From assembly GCA_902530635.1 (NCBI GenBank), contig CACABC010000002.1:53501-117500 (forward strand): 64,000 nt of DNA, given 5' to 3'. Below, in pieces: positions 17,385 through 25,793 of the stretch. Both the position numbers and the translations under genes were made by a program. The stretch comes from an uncultured Pelagibacteraceae bacterium (GTDB lineage: Bacteria; Pseudomonadota; Alphaproteobacteria; Pelagibacterales; Pelagibacteraceae). Under the pieces are notes generated by a model. The model saw nothing but the letters and a program-made list of their open reading frames with translations. It made no database searches and was not told the origin of the DNA. How positions within the stretch are numbered: position 1 is the stretch's first letter; each line of letters begins with the position of its first letter.

Positions 17385-19058
17385 TTAAATACTTAAATTA
17401 TTAAAAAGTTTTTTAAAGCTTTTACTATTTTCTCTTTCGTATATATATTTTTGAAAATTAAATTTAGTACTTTTAACAATTGTTTTAATACATTTTCCTA
17501 AATTATTTTTGCTATTTACATAATATACAGCAGAATTTTTTTTTGACATATTTGTCTCAGAGTCACAATGTTTATATCTTTTCCATTGATCAAACAAAAT
17601 TACTGGTATTTTTGAATTTAAAGAATCTTCAATTATTGTAGATGAATAAGAAATTGTAACCCCAATCTTTTTGAATAAAATATGATTTTTTTGATCTGTA
17701 AAATATAAATTTTTAAATATTTTTTTTAAATATGGAATGCTTTTAAATTCTGTTGGGTGAGGTTTAACAATAATTTTCTTATTTTTAATAGATTTAGCTA
17801 TCTTATTTAAAAATATTAAATTTTGAAAATACTCATAAAACATTTCTATGCCATAAAAGTGCATACCATCAAAACCCCTATTAGTGACAGCATATAAAAT
17901 ATCACTTCCATTATTTTTGATTGTTTGATTAAAAATTAAATTACCAGTTTTTATATTTTGTGAGTTCTTTCTAAATTTTTCGACAAATTTATCTGCAATT
18001 TTAGACTGAACACAAAATATATTTCCTTTTTTTGTAGTTAATTCTTCTGAAAGAATTTTGTTGTATTTATTTGAATATTTATTTCCTGTTAAAGATAGAG
18101 TCCCATGGCTTATTTGCAAACAAGGAATTTTTAATTTTTTTGAAATTTCAGATAAGTATCCGTTAATTCCTCTTAAAACATTCAACATTATTAGTTTTGG
18201 TTTATTATTTTGTAAAAAACTTTTAACAACCAAAGATAAATTTTTTAATTCCTGAAGTTCATACAAAGCTTCATTTTTTCTAGAGTTAATTATATTTGAA
18301 TAGTTTATTTTTTTAAAAATAAAATGAATTTTTGGAATATTTATATTAGTTTTCTTTTTTGAATTTATTTTTTTGATTTTAATTATTTTAAGCCCAAGTA
18401 TTTTATATATAGTTTTTTTATACCAAGGTAATCTTTCCTGATTGAAAGTGGCAATTTTAATTTTTTTATTAAATAAATTAAAAAAAATTCTTTTAAAATT
18501 GTATCCTAAATTCGAAACAATAATATAATTATCCTTGAATTCAGATGTTATAATTTTAAAGTCGTATATCTTTCTTGAGTTATTTATTTTATCTCTATTT
18601 AATAATATTATTTTATTTCTTAAGAAAGAATTTTTTAAAATTTTACTTAAAAAATAATTATTTTCAGGATTAACAAAACTAAAGCTTTGCCATCCAGATA
18701 GAAAAATTTTATTTATTAAATATTTTTTTTTAATCTTCTTTAATACTTCATTTATAAAAAAACATGAGTTGAAATATTTTCTTTGTATACCAATATATCT
18801 ATTTATTAAAAATTGATCTAAATTATTTCCAAATTTAAATTTTTTAATCATTTTTTCAGAACCAATAATTCCTTCTTTGTGAAAATTATTTTTAAGAAAA
18901 GTTAATGGATTTAAATAATTTATTTTATTTTCTTCAAAAAAAATTAAAGTTTCTAAATTTACTGGAACCCATATAATACCTCCCTTATTTTTAATATTTC
19001 TATTTATAAAAATAATTTCTTTTCTTGTTTGCGCAAATGCTAGATTAACTTTTTTCAT
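17385..19058 (-). CDS. Large GT-B-like protein, CDP-glycerol glycerophosphotransferase/capsule type
   Basis: A 557-residue, very Lys/Asn/Ile-rich protein. The C-terminal third shows the signature of CDP-glycerol glycerophosphotransferase- and capsule-synthase-like GT-B enzymes: KIIVKPHPTE, then GVTISYSSTIIEDSLNSKIP followed by VILFDQW. The middle segment PCLQISHGTLSLTGNKYS is the typical HG loop of the same superfamily. Residues 1-260 are not recognisable. It could transfer a phospho-alditol or sugar to the glycan. It follows the sulfotransferase-fold gene of the phosphonate module after 6 bases. Confidence 0.65.
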   Translation of the reverse strand: MKKVNLAFAQTRKEIIFINRNIKNKGGIIWVPVNLETLIFFEENKINYLNPLTFLKNNFHKEGIIGSEKMIKKFKFGNNLDQFLINRYIGIQRKYFNSCFFINEVLKKIKKKYLINKIFLSGWQSFSFVNPENNYFLSKILKNSFLRNKIILLNRDKINNSRKIYDFKIITSEFKDNYIIVSNLGYNFKRIFFNLFNKKIKIATFNQERLPWYKKTIYKILGLKIIKIKKINSKKKTNINIPKIHFIFKKINYSNIINSRKNEALYELQELKNLSLVVKSFLQNNKPKLIMLNVLRGINGYLSEISKKLKIPCLQISHGTLSLTGNKYSNKYNKILSEELTTKKGNIFCVQSKIADKFVEKFRKNSQNIKTGNLIFNQTIKNNGSDILYAVTNRGFDGMHFYGIEMFYEYFQNLIFLNKIAKSIKNKKIIVKPHPTEFKSIPYLKKIFKNLYFTDQKNHILFKKIGVTISYSSTIIEDSLNSKIPVILFDQWKRYKHCDSETNMSKKNSAVYYVNSKNNLGKCIKTIVKSTKFNFQKYIYERENSKSFKKLFNNLSI

Positions 19059-19064
19059 TCTGTA

Positions 19065-20162
19065 TTATAGTTTTCGAGGATATTGTTTTTCACTATATTC
19101 AGTCTCAGAGAATTTAGAAATTCTTTTTAAATAGTAATAAATATAAAAAATAAAATTTTTGAAATTAAATCTTTTCAAACTTTCTTTAAAATTAATAATC
19201 TCAACTTTTAAAGGGAGAAAATATGATATTGGTAAAATTCTTTTTCTACATCTTTTTGGATAATCATATTTTTTATAGAAATTCTCTAATTTTTTTTCGA
19301 TATAACAAATATCTTTTTGATAAAAAAAGTTATCATCAATATTGCTTCTAAAGTTTTTATTTATTCCTCTCAAATCTTTTTTAACAAGAGAATCTCCCCA
19401 CCATTGAAAACCATGATAGGTGGAGTTTTCCATTACATTTTCATATTTTATATTAAATGTTTTGCAAAAATTATTCATGATATCTGAATTTTTCAAATGC
19501 AAATCTTCAAGTTTTATTACGAAAGTTTTTTTCTTTAACTCACTTGTTTTTTTTAAATGACTAAACGTTCTTTCCAAGTGAAAATTAAATCTCCAAGCAT
19601 CCAGATAATCCTGTTCGTAATAAGCTAAATTTTTCATAAAGGAGCTATATGAATCTATTGGATCTCTTATGGTGCAAACAATATCGAAATTAATATTTTT
19701 AATCGAATTAAATCTAAAAAAATGATGAAGATTTAATACCACCAATTTCTTTTTATCTAAATCTTCTCCAGATGCTTTTGAATAAGCTAAATTTAGCGCG
19801 ATAATTACTTTTCTTATATCATCAGTTTCCTCTTTGATGATTTTAATAAAATTATTTTTAAATTGTGATTTATCAACTGTATAATAACTTTTTTTATCTT
19901 CTCCAAGATAGTCATGCCTCTCATATCGCCCAACTTTTGCTACACCTTTTTTATAAGATCTTGAGTCAAAAAATTCCTCATAATTTTCTATGAACTTTCT
20001 TGCAATGATTTCAGAATTTCTCTCGTTCTTTATAATTTTCAAAAATTCATCTACATAAAAAGATCCAGGAAATTGTGAAATCTCTGAATGTTGGTCTAAT
20101 AAACTTTGAAAAAAATCTATTCCACCTCTGGACATGCAGGCCAAAATTACTACTAACTTCAT
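19065..20162 (-). CDS. Sulfotransferase-fold transferase linked to phosphonate genes
   Basis: A 365-residue PAPS-type transferase. The N-terminal loop ACMSRGGIDFFQSLLDQH (residues 8-25) takes the place of the 5'-phosphosulfate loop, with the usual Ser/Thr-rich part changed to MSRGGID. The 3'-phosphate-binding strand and helix appear as CTIRDPIDSYSSFMKN, and WWGDS is present near residue 249. The start overlaps the APS-kinase-like gene by one base, so the two are coupled. It might transfer sulfate, but its genetic coupling to PEP mutase genes suggests it may move a phosphonate from a 3'-phosphorylated nucleotide carrier (inference). Confidence 0.72.
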   Translation of the reverse strand: MKLVVILACMSRGGIDFFQSLLDQHSEISQFPGSFYVDEFLKIIKNERNSEIIARKFIENYEEFFDSRSYKKGVAKVGRYERHDYLGEDKKSYYTVDKSQFKNNFIKIIKEETDDIRKVIIALNLAYSKASGEDLDKKKLVVLNLHHFFRFNSIKNINFDIVCTIRDPIDSYSSFMKNLAYYEQDYLDAWRFNFHLERTFSHLKKTSELKKKTFVIKLEDLHLKNSDIMNNFCKTFNIKYENVMENSTYHGFQWWGDSLVKKDLRGINKNFRSNIDDNFFYQKDICYIEKKLENFYKKYDYPKRCRKRILPISYFLPLKVEIINFKESLKRFNFKNFIFYIYYYLKRISKFSETEYSEKQYPRKL

Positions 20163-20710
20163 TATTTTTTAAATTTAATTGATTTCTTTATTTTTGAAAT
20201 TAATTCTCTTGCGAGTTGAGATGTATTTTTATTAAAATTGTTTTTTATAAGTACATTATAATTAGTTGGATATTCTGGTTTAATTTTAATGCCGACAATT
20301 TCTCCTTTGACTTTTGGGCTATGATAAATTTTCTTTTTTTTTTTAGAAATTATTTTTTTTAAATTAGATTTGATGTAAATCTCAAAATAATTTTCAATAT
20401 TTTTTCTGTTCCAATTTCTTGGTTCATTCATCATGCCTACTATTGCAAAAATAAGATTAATATTTTGATTTGTAATAAACTTTGCAAATTTACAGAATTT
20501 TCTCGATAAAATTAATCTTGATTTAAGATCATATTTGTTAAATTTAAAAATTTTTCTTAAATCGTCACCACTCATTATTAAAGTAGGACCATATAAATTA
20601 GTTATTTCTCTTTTTATCTTTTTGGCAATTGTAGTTTTTCCAGAACCAGAAAGGCCAGTAACCCAAAATAAAATTCCCTTTTTTTTATTAAATAAGATTT
20701 TCTTTTTCAT
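20162..20710 (-). CDS. Adenylylsulfate-kinase-like kinase (Cj1415 type)
   Basis: A 182-residue P-loop kinase with Walker A GLSGSGKT at residues 19-26 and MSGDDLRKIF where true APS kinases have DGDN-x-R. The middle part (FAIVGMMNEPRNWNRKNIENY, around residues 88-108, then FEIYIK) lacks the ISPYR motif of sulfate-assimilation APS kinases. It instead resembles the polysaccharide-cluster branch that includes Campylobacter Cj1415, a kinase of CDP-phosphoramidate. It overlaps the alcohol dehydrogenase gene by 4 bases and the sulfotransferase-fold gene by one. A CMP-phosphonate is an attractive substrate; APS is the conservative alternative. Confidence 0.75.
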   Translation of the reverse strand: MKKKILFNKKKGILFWVTGLSGSGKTTIAKKIKREITNLYGPTLIMSGDDLRKIFKFNKYDLKSRLILSRKFCKFAKFITNQNINLIFAIVGMMNEPRNWNRKNIENYFEIYIKSNLKKIISKKKKKIYHSPKVKGEIVGIKIKPEYPTNYNVLIKNNFNKNTSQLARELISKIKKSIKFKK

Positions 20711-21813
20711 TTTTTGCTCAATAAAATTTTAGTTAAATCTTTTGTTTTAATTTTTATTGGATTATTTTTAAGCCTTAAAGGATTAATTCCTGAAAGGATT
20801 TTACCATAGTCTTTGTATATATCTATTCCAAGTTTTTTAAAGTTTGTTTCAAGTGCCGACTTTTTTTTAATTTTTTCTATATAAAGTATAAGTTCTAAAA
20901 TAGATCTAGTGCCTGCTAAATTTTGAATAATTTTAAATCTTTTTTGAAGATTAAATTTGCTTTTTGAATAAGCCATGTTTTCAAAATTAAACTTTAAAAA
21001 ATCGTTTAGTGTTAAAGATACAGCGTGACCATGGCTAATATTGTAAAATGCAGTAAAGGGGTAAGAAAGTGCATGTGGCGCAGTAGTTTTCGATATACTT
21101 ATTGCTTTCCCTGAAAAATTTGCTGCAAGAGCCATTTGAAAAGTATTTTTCAGTGATGGATTGTTTACGAAATTTAAATAATTTTTAAAAGATAGCTTTA
21201 AAGATTTTTTTGCATAAAAAACACTTTTAGCTGTTGATTTTAAAGATAAAAGAGACTCAATTGATTGTGATATTGCATCAAAGCCAGCTGAAGCTTTAAT
21301 TTTTTTTGATGCTCTAATAATTAATTCTGGTGATAAAATAAATTTATCTGGTTTGAGACTTTTGTGTTCAATAGAATATTTTATCTTATTAATGTATATA
21401 ACTGCATTTGATGTTACTTCTGCACCAGAACCTGCGGTGGTTGGTATTACTAAAAGATTAAAAGATTTTTCTATAATTTTATAAGTATTTTTTTTAATTT
21501 TTTTATCAACATCAAAAGAAAATTTTAATACATTTACTATTTTTGAGTAATCAATCACAGAGCCTCCACCTAAAGCAATTACAAGATCAGGATTGAATTT
21601 TTTAATTTGTAAGTATATATATTTTAATTCTTTAATCTCTGGATAATAAGATTTCTTAAAATAAAACTTATGAATTTTATTTAATAAAATACTTGGAAGA
21701 ATTTTAGAAGCACCAGATTTGTAATAAGAATTTTTTCCAGTTAAAATAAAAATTTTTTTAAAAGATTTTTTGTATATTATTTTTTTCAGTTTATTGATAC
21801 TTTTATAATTCAT
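20707..21813 (-). CDS. Iron-type alcohol dehydrogenase, probable phosphonoacetaldehyde reductase
   Basis: A 368-residue group III alcohol dehydrogenase: NAD-binding ALGGGSVIDYSK, VIPTTAGSGAEVT, and the metal-binding Asp and His residues in SAGFDAISQSIES and APHALSYPFTAFYNISHGHAVS. Encoded directly after phosphonopyruvate decarboxylase with a one-base overlap, it most likely reduces phosphonoacetaldehyde to 2-hydroxyethylphosphonate, as the PhpC-type enzymes do. No aminotransferase for 2-aminoethylphosphonate is present at this point of the operon. Its own end overlaps the kinase gene by 4 bases. Confidence 0.82.
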   Translation of the reverse strand: MNYKSINKLKKIIYKKSFKKIFILTGKNSYYKSGASKILPSILLNKIHKFYFKKSYYPEIKELKYIYLQIKKFNPDLVIALGGGSVIDYSKIVNVLKFSFDVDKKIKKNTYKIIEKSFNLLVIPTTAGSGAEVTSNAVIYINKIKYSIEHKSLKPDKFILSPELIIRASKKIKASAGFDAISQSIESLLSLKSTAKSVFYAKKSLKLSFKNYLNFVNNPSLKNTFQMALAANFSGKAISISKTTAPHALSYPFTAFYNISHGHAVSLTLNDFLKFNFENMAYSKSKFNLQKRFKIIQNLAGTRSILELILYIEKIKKKSALETNFKKLGIDIYKDYGKILSGINPLRLKNNPIKIKTKDLTKILLSKK

Positions 21814-22910
21814 TAACCAATAAATTGGGTCTTTAATTTCTTAAGTTTAGTCGGTCTTAGGAGGTTTTCAATTTTGTGATTTCTAATTTTTATTTCAAAA
21901 AAACTCGGTCCTTTAGATTTTAAAAATTTATTTAATTCTCTCAAAAAGTTTTTTTTATCTTTTGCTTTAAAAAAATGTTTATAACCTAAACTCAATGATA
22001 AATTTTTAAAATTAATACTGTTTGCTATTGTAGGCTGGCATCCAACAGACTCGTGCGAAGCATTATTAAAAAGTATATGTTTAAAATTTTGCGTCCCAAA
22101 ATTTCCTATCAGTCCCATAGATCCAAGATGCATCAATAATGATCCATCACCGTCTAAGCATAGGACTTCTTCTTTACTATTTAACGCTACGCCTAATGAC
22201 ACCATAGAAGAATGACCCATACCACCAACCATATAAAAGTCTTTGCCATTTTTTAAATTTCTTTCTTTTCGAATTTGAAAAAGTTCACGAGAAGTATATC
22301 CGGTTGTTGAGATTAATTTTGTATCATTTTTTATTTTTTTTAAAATATTTGAAATTGCATAGCTTCTTAAAAGTTTATTTTTATTAACTTTAACTTTAAT
22401 TTTTCTTCTTGATATAAGAACATTACGCTCAACCAGACATGCAACGGGAACTTTTTTTTGTTGAGAATATTTTAAAATTCTTGATATCTTTTTTAAATCT
22501 TTATCATGTCTTAGAATGCAAGTTTTAATTTTTAATAATTTAAGTAATTTCAGGGTGATTTTTCCCTGCTCGATATGCTGAGGTTCATCTTTTGAATTTG
22601 GTGAACCTCTCCAGCCAATTATTAATAACATTGGAACTGAATAAACATTTGAGTTTGCAATTGATACTAAAGGGTTAATCGCATTGCCTAATCCAGAATT
22701 TTGCATGTATACGGCTGCTACTTTTTTCTTTGTTAAATAATAGCCAATAGCTAGTGATATTGCCCCACCTTCATTGGTAGCAATTATATGGCTTTTTTTA
22801 TTTAATTTCTCTAATGGAAACGTGATAGTTTTTAAAACACTATCAGGCACGCCTGTAAAAAAATTAATTTTCTTTTTTAAAGTAGAAATGAACTTTTCTG
22901 AAGATAGCAT
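21813..22910 (-). CDS. ppd: Phosphonopyruvate decarboxylase
   Basis: A 365-residue thiamine-diphosphate enzyme that converts phosphonopyruvate to phosphonoacetaldehyde and CO2, the irreversible step that drives phosphonate biosynthesis. FFTGVPDSVLK (residues 17-27) and the catalytic Glu in ATNEGGA mark the N-terminal half; WRGSPNSKDEPQHIEQG is a strong family feature. The TPP-Mg motif is GDGSLLMHLG followed by FNNASHESVGCQPT. The start overlaps the PEP mutase stop by one base and the end overlaps the dehydrogenase by one base, so this is a tightly coupled pathway. Confidence 0.92.
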   Translation of the reverse strand: MLSSEKFISTLKKKINFFTGVPDSVLKTITFPLEKLNKKSHIIATNEGGAISLAIGYYLTKKKVAAVYMQNSGLGNAINPLVSIANSNVYSVPMLLIIGWRGSPNSKDEPQHIEQGKITLKLLKLLKIKTCILRHDKDLKKISRILKYSQQKKVPVACLVERNVLISRRKIKVKVNKNKLLRSYAISNILKKIKNDTKLISTTGYTSRELFQIRKERNLKNGKDFYMVGGMGHSSMVSLGVALNSKEEVLCLDGDGSLLMHLGSMGLIGNFGTQNFKHILFNNASHESVGCQPTIANSINFKNLSLSLGYKHFFKAKDKKNFLRELNKFLKSKGPSFFEIKIRNHKIENLLRPTKLKKLKTQFIG

Positions 22911-24223
22911 TACTTCACAAGTGTTAAAATATCTTTTATTGGTGTGATTTTATTTTCGATTGGTGATGATCTTTTATGTTTTAAAATCATTTTAGCAGCT
23001 TCAGTCATAGCAGGATAAGCGGCACGTAACATATGATTTGCATAAATAACAATTTTAAAACCGTTTCTAATAAGTTCTGACTCCTTAGTCTTTGAATATG
23101 TAGATGGAACTGCAACCATAGGCTTAAAAAATTTGCTTTTTCTAAATCTTTTTGCAAATGCAAAAATTTCTTTTGGATTCTTTTCTTTACTATGTATTAA
23201 AATTGCATCTGCACCAGCTTTTGAGTATTCATCTGCTCTCTTTAATGCATCCTCTATTTTTTTTCCAAGAATTAAACTCTCTATTCTTGCAATTATCATA
23301 AAATCATCAGATATTTTTGCTTTTTTTGCAACTTTGATTTTTTTACAAAAATCTTTAATTTTATCTTGGGATACATTTTTTTGATTTTTAAAAAGCGAAT
23401 TTTTTTTGAGACCAATTTTATCTTCTATAACTATTGCTGCAACACCTGCTCGCTCTAGGGATTTTACCGTATACGAGATATGTTCAATTCTACCACCATT
23501 ATCTGCGTCAAAAATTATTGGTTTAGTTGTTACATCTAAAATTTCATTTAAACCTGAAAGTCTAGTAGATATATCGACCGACTGATTATCTGGCTTTCCT
23601 CTAGAAACAGAGTCAGTCAAACTGGATGACCACATCCCGTCGAATTCATAAAATCTATTGTTTTTTTCAATACTTAGATTCTCAATAATTAAACCTCCAA
23701 TAGAATTATGTGTCTCTAGTACTCTAACTATATCTTTAACCTGAATTAATCTTTTTAACTTTGATTTTCTAATTTCAGGAGTTGTTCCTGTTTGTAAAAT
23801 TTTATTTTTAATTTTTGAAGATGAAATATTTTTTGTATAGGGAACCTCAATAAGTTTTCCAGACCATTTTTTTAAAGTTTTAATAACTTTTGCTCTTGTA
23901 CTTTTTTGAATACCTGTTTTCCAATCATCACCGTGTACTACATAATTGGGTTTTATTTTTTGAAGATTCTGTGTGTAATCAAGAGTTTTTTGCTGTACCA
24001 CTTTTTTTACATATCTTATATTCTTTAAAATAACTTCACGTTGTCTGTAATTCAAATGAGGTAATTTCCTGTAAGAAGTTATAGCTTTATCCGTTAATAA
24101 TCCCACAGTTACATTTCCTAATTTAGATGCATATTTTAAAATATTGATATGTGCCTCGTGTAAAATATCTGCAGAAAAAGCAACATAAACTGATTTTTTA
24201 CTTTTATTTTTTTTCATTTTCAA
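22910..24223 (-). CDS. pepM: Nucleotidyltransferase-PEP mutase fusion
   Basis: A 437-residue fusion. Residues 1-140 form a cytidylyltransferase-like domain (VYVAFSADILHEAHINIL; HEAH at 22-25, ISSSKIK at 133-139). Residues 155-437 are phosphoenolpyruvate mutase, which rearranges PEP to phosphonopyruvate, creating the C-P bond. The mutase signature EDKxxxxxNS is at 267-276 and separates it from isocitrate lyase-like relatives; FDADNGG at 238-244 is the metal-binding strand. In the N-terminal domain the usual HxGH has Ala for Gly, so its activity is uncertain. Followed by ppd (one-base overlap), preceded by an NTP transferase (4-base overlap). Confidence 0.93.
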   Translation of the reverse strand: MKMKKNKSKKSVYVAFSADILHEAHINILKYASKLGNVTVGLLTDKAITSYRKLPHLNYRQREVILKNIRYVKKVVQQKTLDYTQNLQKIKPNYVVHGDDWKTGIQKSTRAKVIKTLKKWSGKLIEVPYTKNISSSKIKNKILQTGTTPEIRKSKLKRLIQVKDIVRVLETHNSIGGLIIENLSIEKNNRFYEFDGMWSSSLTDSVSRGKPDNQSVDISTRLSGLNEILDVTTKPIIFDADNGGRIEHISYTVKSLERAGVAAIVIEDKIGLKKNSLFKNQKNVSQDKIKDFCKKIKVAKKAKISDDFMIIARIESLILGKKIEDALKRADEYSKAGADAILIHSKEKNPKEIFAFAKRFRKSKFFKPMVAVPSTYSKTKESELIRNGFKIVIYANHMLRAAYPAMTEAAKMILKHKRSSPIENKITPIKDILTLVK

Positions 24224-24960
24224 AATTTTCTTAGTTTAACATAATCTTTATTAGAATTAATATTTACCCAGTAATAGTTTTGTTTCTTGATAGCATATAG
24301 TGAATCTCCAGTAAATTTTATATAATTATTAATAACAATTTCCCACGGTAATTTTTTATTTCTTCCAACCAAAAATTTATCCATAAAATTAAAAATTTTT
24401 TCTGATGATAATTTTGATATTTTATTTATTCCAATAACTTCCCCTAGAAAATTTTTAATTTTAGAAATATAATTAATTTCCTTAATTCTTAGTTTTTTAT
24501 CTACTTCAACAACTAAACTATTTTTTTTAAGAATTTTATTGTTTGAATGAATTCCAATAATATTTTTATTTTTATTTCTTATAATATTATCTAAAAATAA
24601 CGGATTAAAAAAAATATCAGTATGTAAGAGTAAAATGGGCATTTTTTTTTTAAACCAGGATTTCTTAAAAGAATGCCAACTGCAACCATGATTATTTTTT
24701 CTAAAATTTTCTATTTTAATAATATTAAATTTTATACCTTTAATTTTTTTTAGTACTTGCAATATCATATGAGATTTATATCCAAGAACTATTGAAATTT
24801 GTTTAGCTTTTCTTTTCTTTAAAATATCTATTATGGATTCTATTAAATATTTTTTTTCTATTTTAATCAATGATTTAGGGTGTTTTTTTCCCTTTTTCCC
24901 GAACCTTTTGCCAGTGCCAGCCGCCAGTAATAATATTGAATACTTGCTTAGATTTATCAT
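24220..24960 (-). CDS. NTP transferase, phosphocholine/phosphonate cytidylyltransferase-like
   Basis: A 246-residue GT-A-fold nucleotidyltransferase with LLLAAGTGKRFGKKGKKHPK at residues 10-29 (AAGxGxRx-K signature), LLHTDIFFNPLF as metal-binding acidic strand, and WEIVINNYI toward the end. It resembles LicC/PntC-type enzymes that attach CMP to phosphocholine or 2-aminoethylphosphonate. Overlapping the TauD-type gene and the PEP mutase gene by 4 bases on each side, it probably activates the phosphonate as a CMP derivative for transfer to a glycan or lipid. Specificity is inferred from context. Confidence 0.75.
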   Translation of the reverse strand: MINLSKYSILLLAAGTGKRFGKKGKKHPKSLIKIEKKYLIESIIDILKKRKAKQISIVLGYKSHMILQVLKKIKGIKFNIIKIENFRKNNHGCSWHSFKKSWFKKKMPILLLHTDIFFNPLFLDNIIRNKNKNIIGIHSNNKILKKNSLVVEVDKKLRIKEINYISKIKNFLGEVIGINKISKLSSEKIFNFMDKFLVGRNKKLPWEIVINNYIKFTGDSLYAIKKQNYYWVNINSNKDYVKLRKF

Positions 24961-25793
24961 CTAATCCAAATACGAAGTAACGATCTTTGTGGACCTTTGT
25001 TATTCAATTTAAAACCTGATCTACCATGGGCTAAATAATCATTATTCAAAATAATTATATCACCCTCGTTAAGCCTGTATTTAGTTTGAAATTTTTTTTT
25101 ATTTAACAATTCATCTAATGTATTCATTGCATTAATTATTTTGGGTGACAAAGCTGATTTTTTTATATTATGCCCTGCCTCAATATATTCTCTTAAGTAT
25201 CTAAATCTGAAATTATTATAACTATTTTCAAAAATAGCTTTTTTAAAAATATTGTTATTAGAAAATCTAAAACCTCTTCTCTCAAAATAAAATCTATCTT
25301 TAAGTACATTCAAGATTTTTTTATTATTTTTTTTTAAATATCTATAAATTTTGTTTGTAGAAACAATTATAGAATCTCCTCCTTGCTTGGCCTGATTTAA
25401 GCATGCCATAATTACATATTTCGGGGGACTATATAATTGTGGTCCATCTGAATGTATTGCGCCACCTATATTAGTTTGGTGATACCTTAGTTTAATGTTT
25501 TTATTTTTTAATTTTTTCTTAAGAAGCTTTGTATTAGGTTTAACTAAAACAAATTTTTGTCCATGTTTATTTTGCGACAAAGGTTTACCAAATAATTTTG
25601 AAAATTTTATAGTTTTTGAAATTATTTTATTGGGGTCTTTTTCAAATTTTTTTATTATTATAAAAAAATTTTTTTTATTTAAATATAGCTTTTTAATATT
25701 CTTAATACTATTTTTAAGATTAAGAGTTTTTTTATTATTTTCTGTATAAATTATGAAGTTATTTTTTAGTTGTTTTAAAATATCTTTTTTCAT
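24957..25793 (-). CDS. TauD/TfdA-family Fe(II)/2-oxoglutarate oxygenase
   Basis: A 278-residue oxygenase. The iron facial triad is readable: H114 and D116 (IHSDGPQ) and the distal H256 (AHGRSG), with Arg270 in PQRSLLR for 2-oxoglutarate binding. RFRYLREYIEAGH resembles the clavaminate-synthase/AsnO/VioC branch of the family. It overlaps genes on both sides by 4 bases and lies in the phosphonate operon, so it may hydroxylate the phosphonate or the residue that carries it. It is not the methylphosphonate synthase type, which is longer and cupin-like with a different arrangement. Confidence 0.82.
   Translation of the reverse strand: MKKDILKQLKNNFIIYTENNKKTLNLKNSIKNIKKLYLNKKNFFIIIKKFEKDPNKIISKTIKFSKLFGKPLSQNKHGQKFVLVKPNTKLLKKKLKNKNIKLRYHQTNIGGAIHSDGPQLYSPPKYVIMACLNQAKQGGDSIIVSTNKIYRYLKKNNKKILNVLKDRFYFERRGFRFSNNNIFKKAIFENSYNNFRFRYLREYIEAGHNIKKSALSPKIINAMNTLDELLNKKKFQTKYRLNEGDIIILNNDYLAHGRSGFKLNNKGPQRSLLRIWIR

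Noticed and set aside
20162-20710. Ordinary APS kinase for sulfate assimilation (cysC)
   Set aside because: It lacks the ISPYR motif of such kinases and its middle region resembles the polysaccharide-cluster Cj1415 branch; kept only as an alternative.
24957-25793. Methylphosphonate synthase
   Set aside because: The protein is a TauD-type oxygenase of 278 residues; methylphosphonate synthase is longer and of a cupin-like type with a different arrangement.
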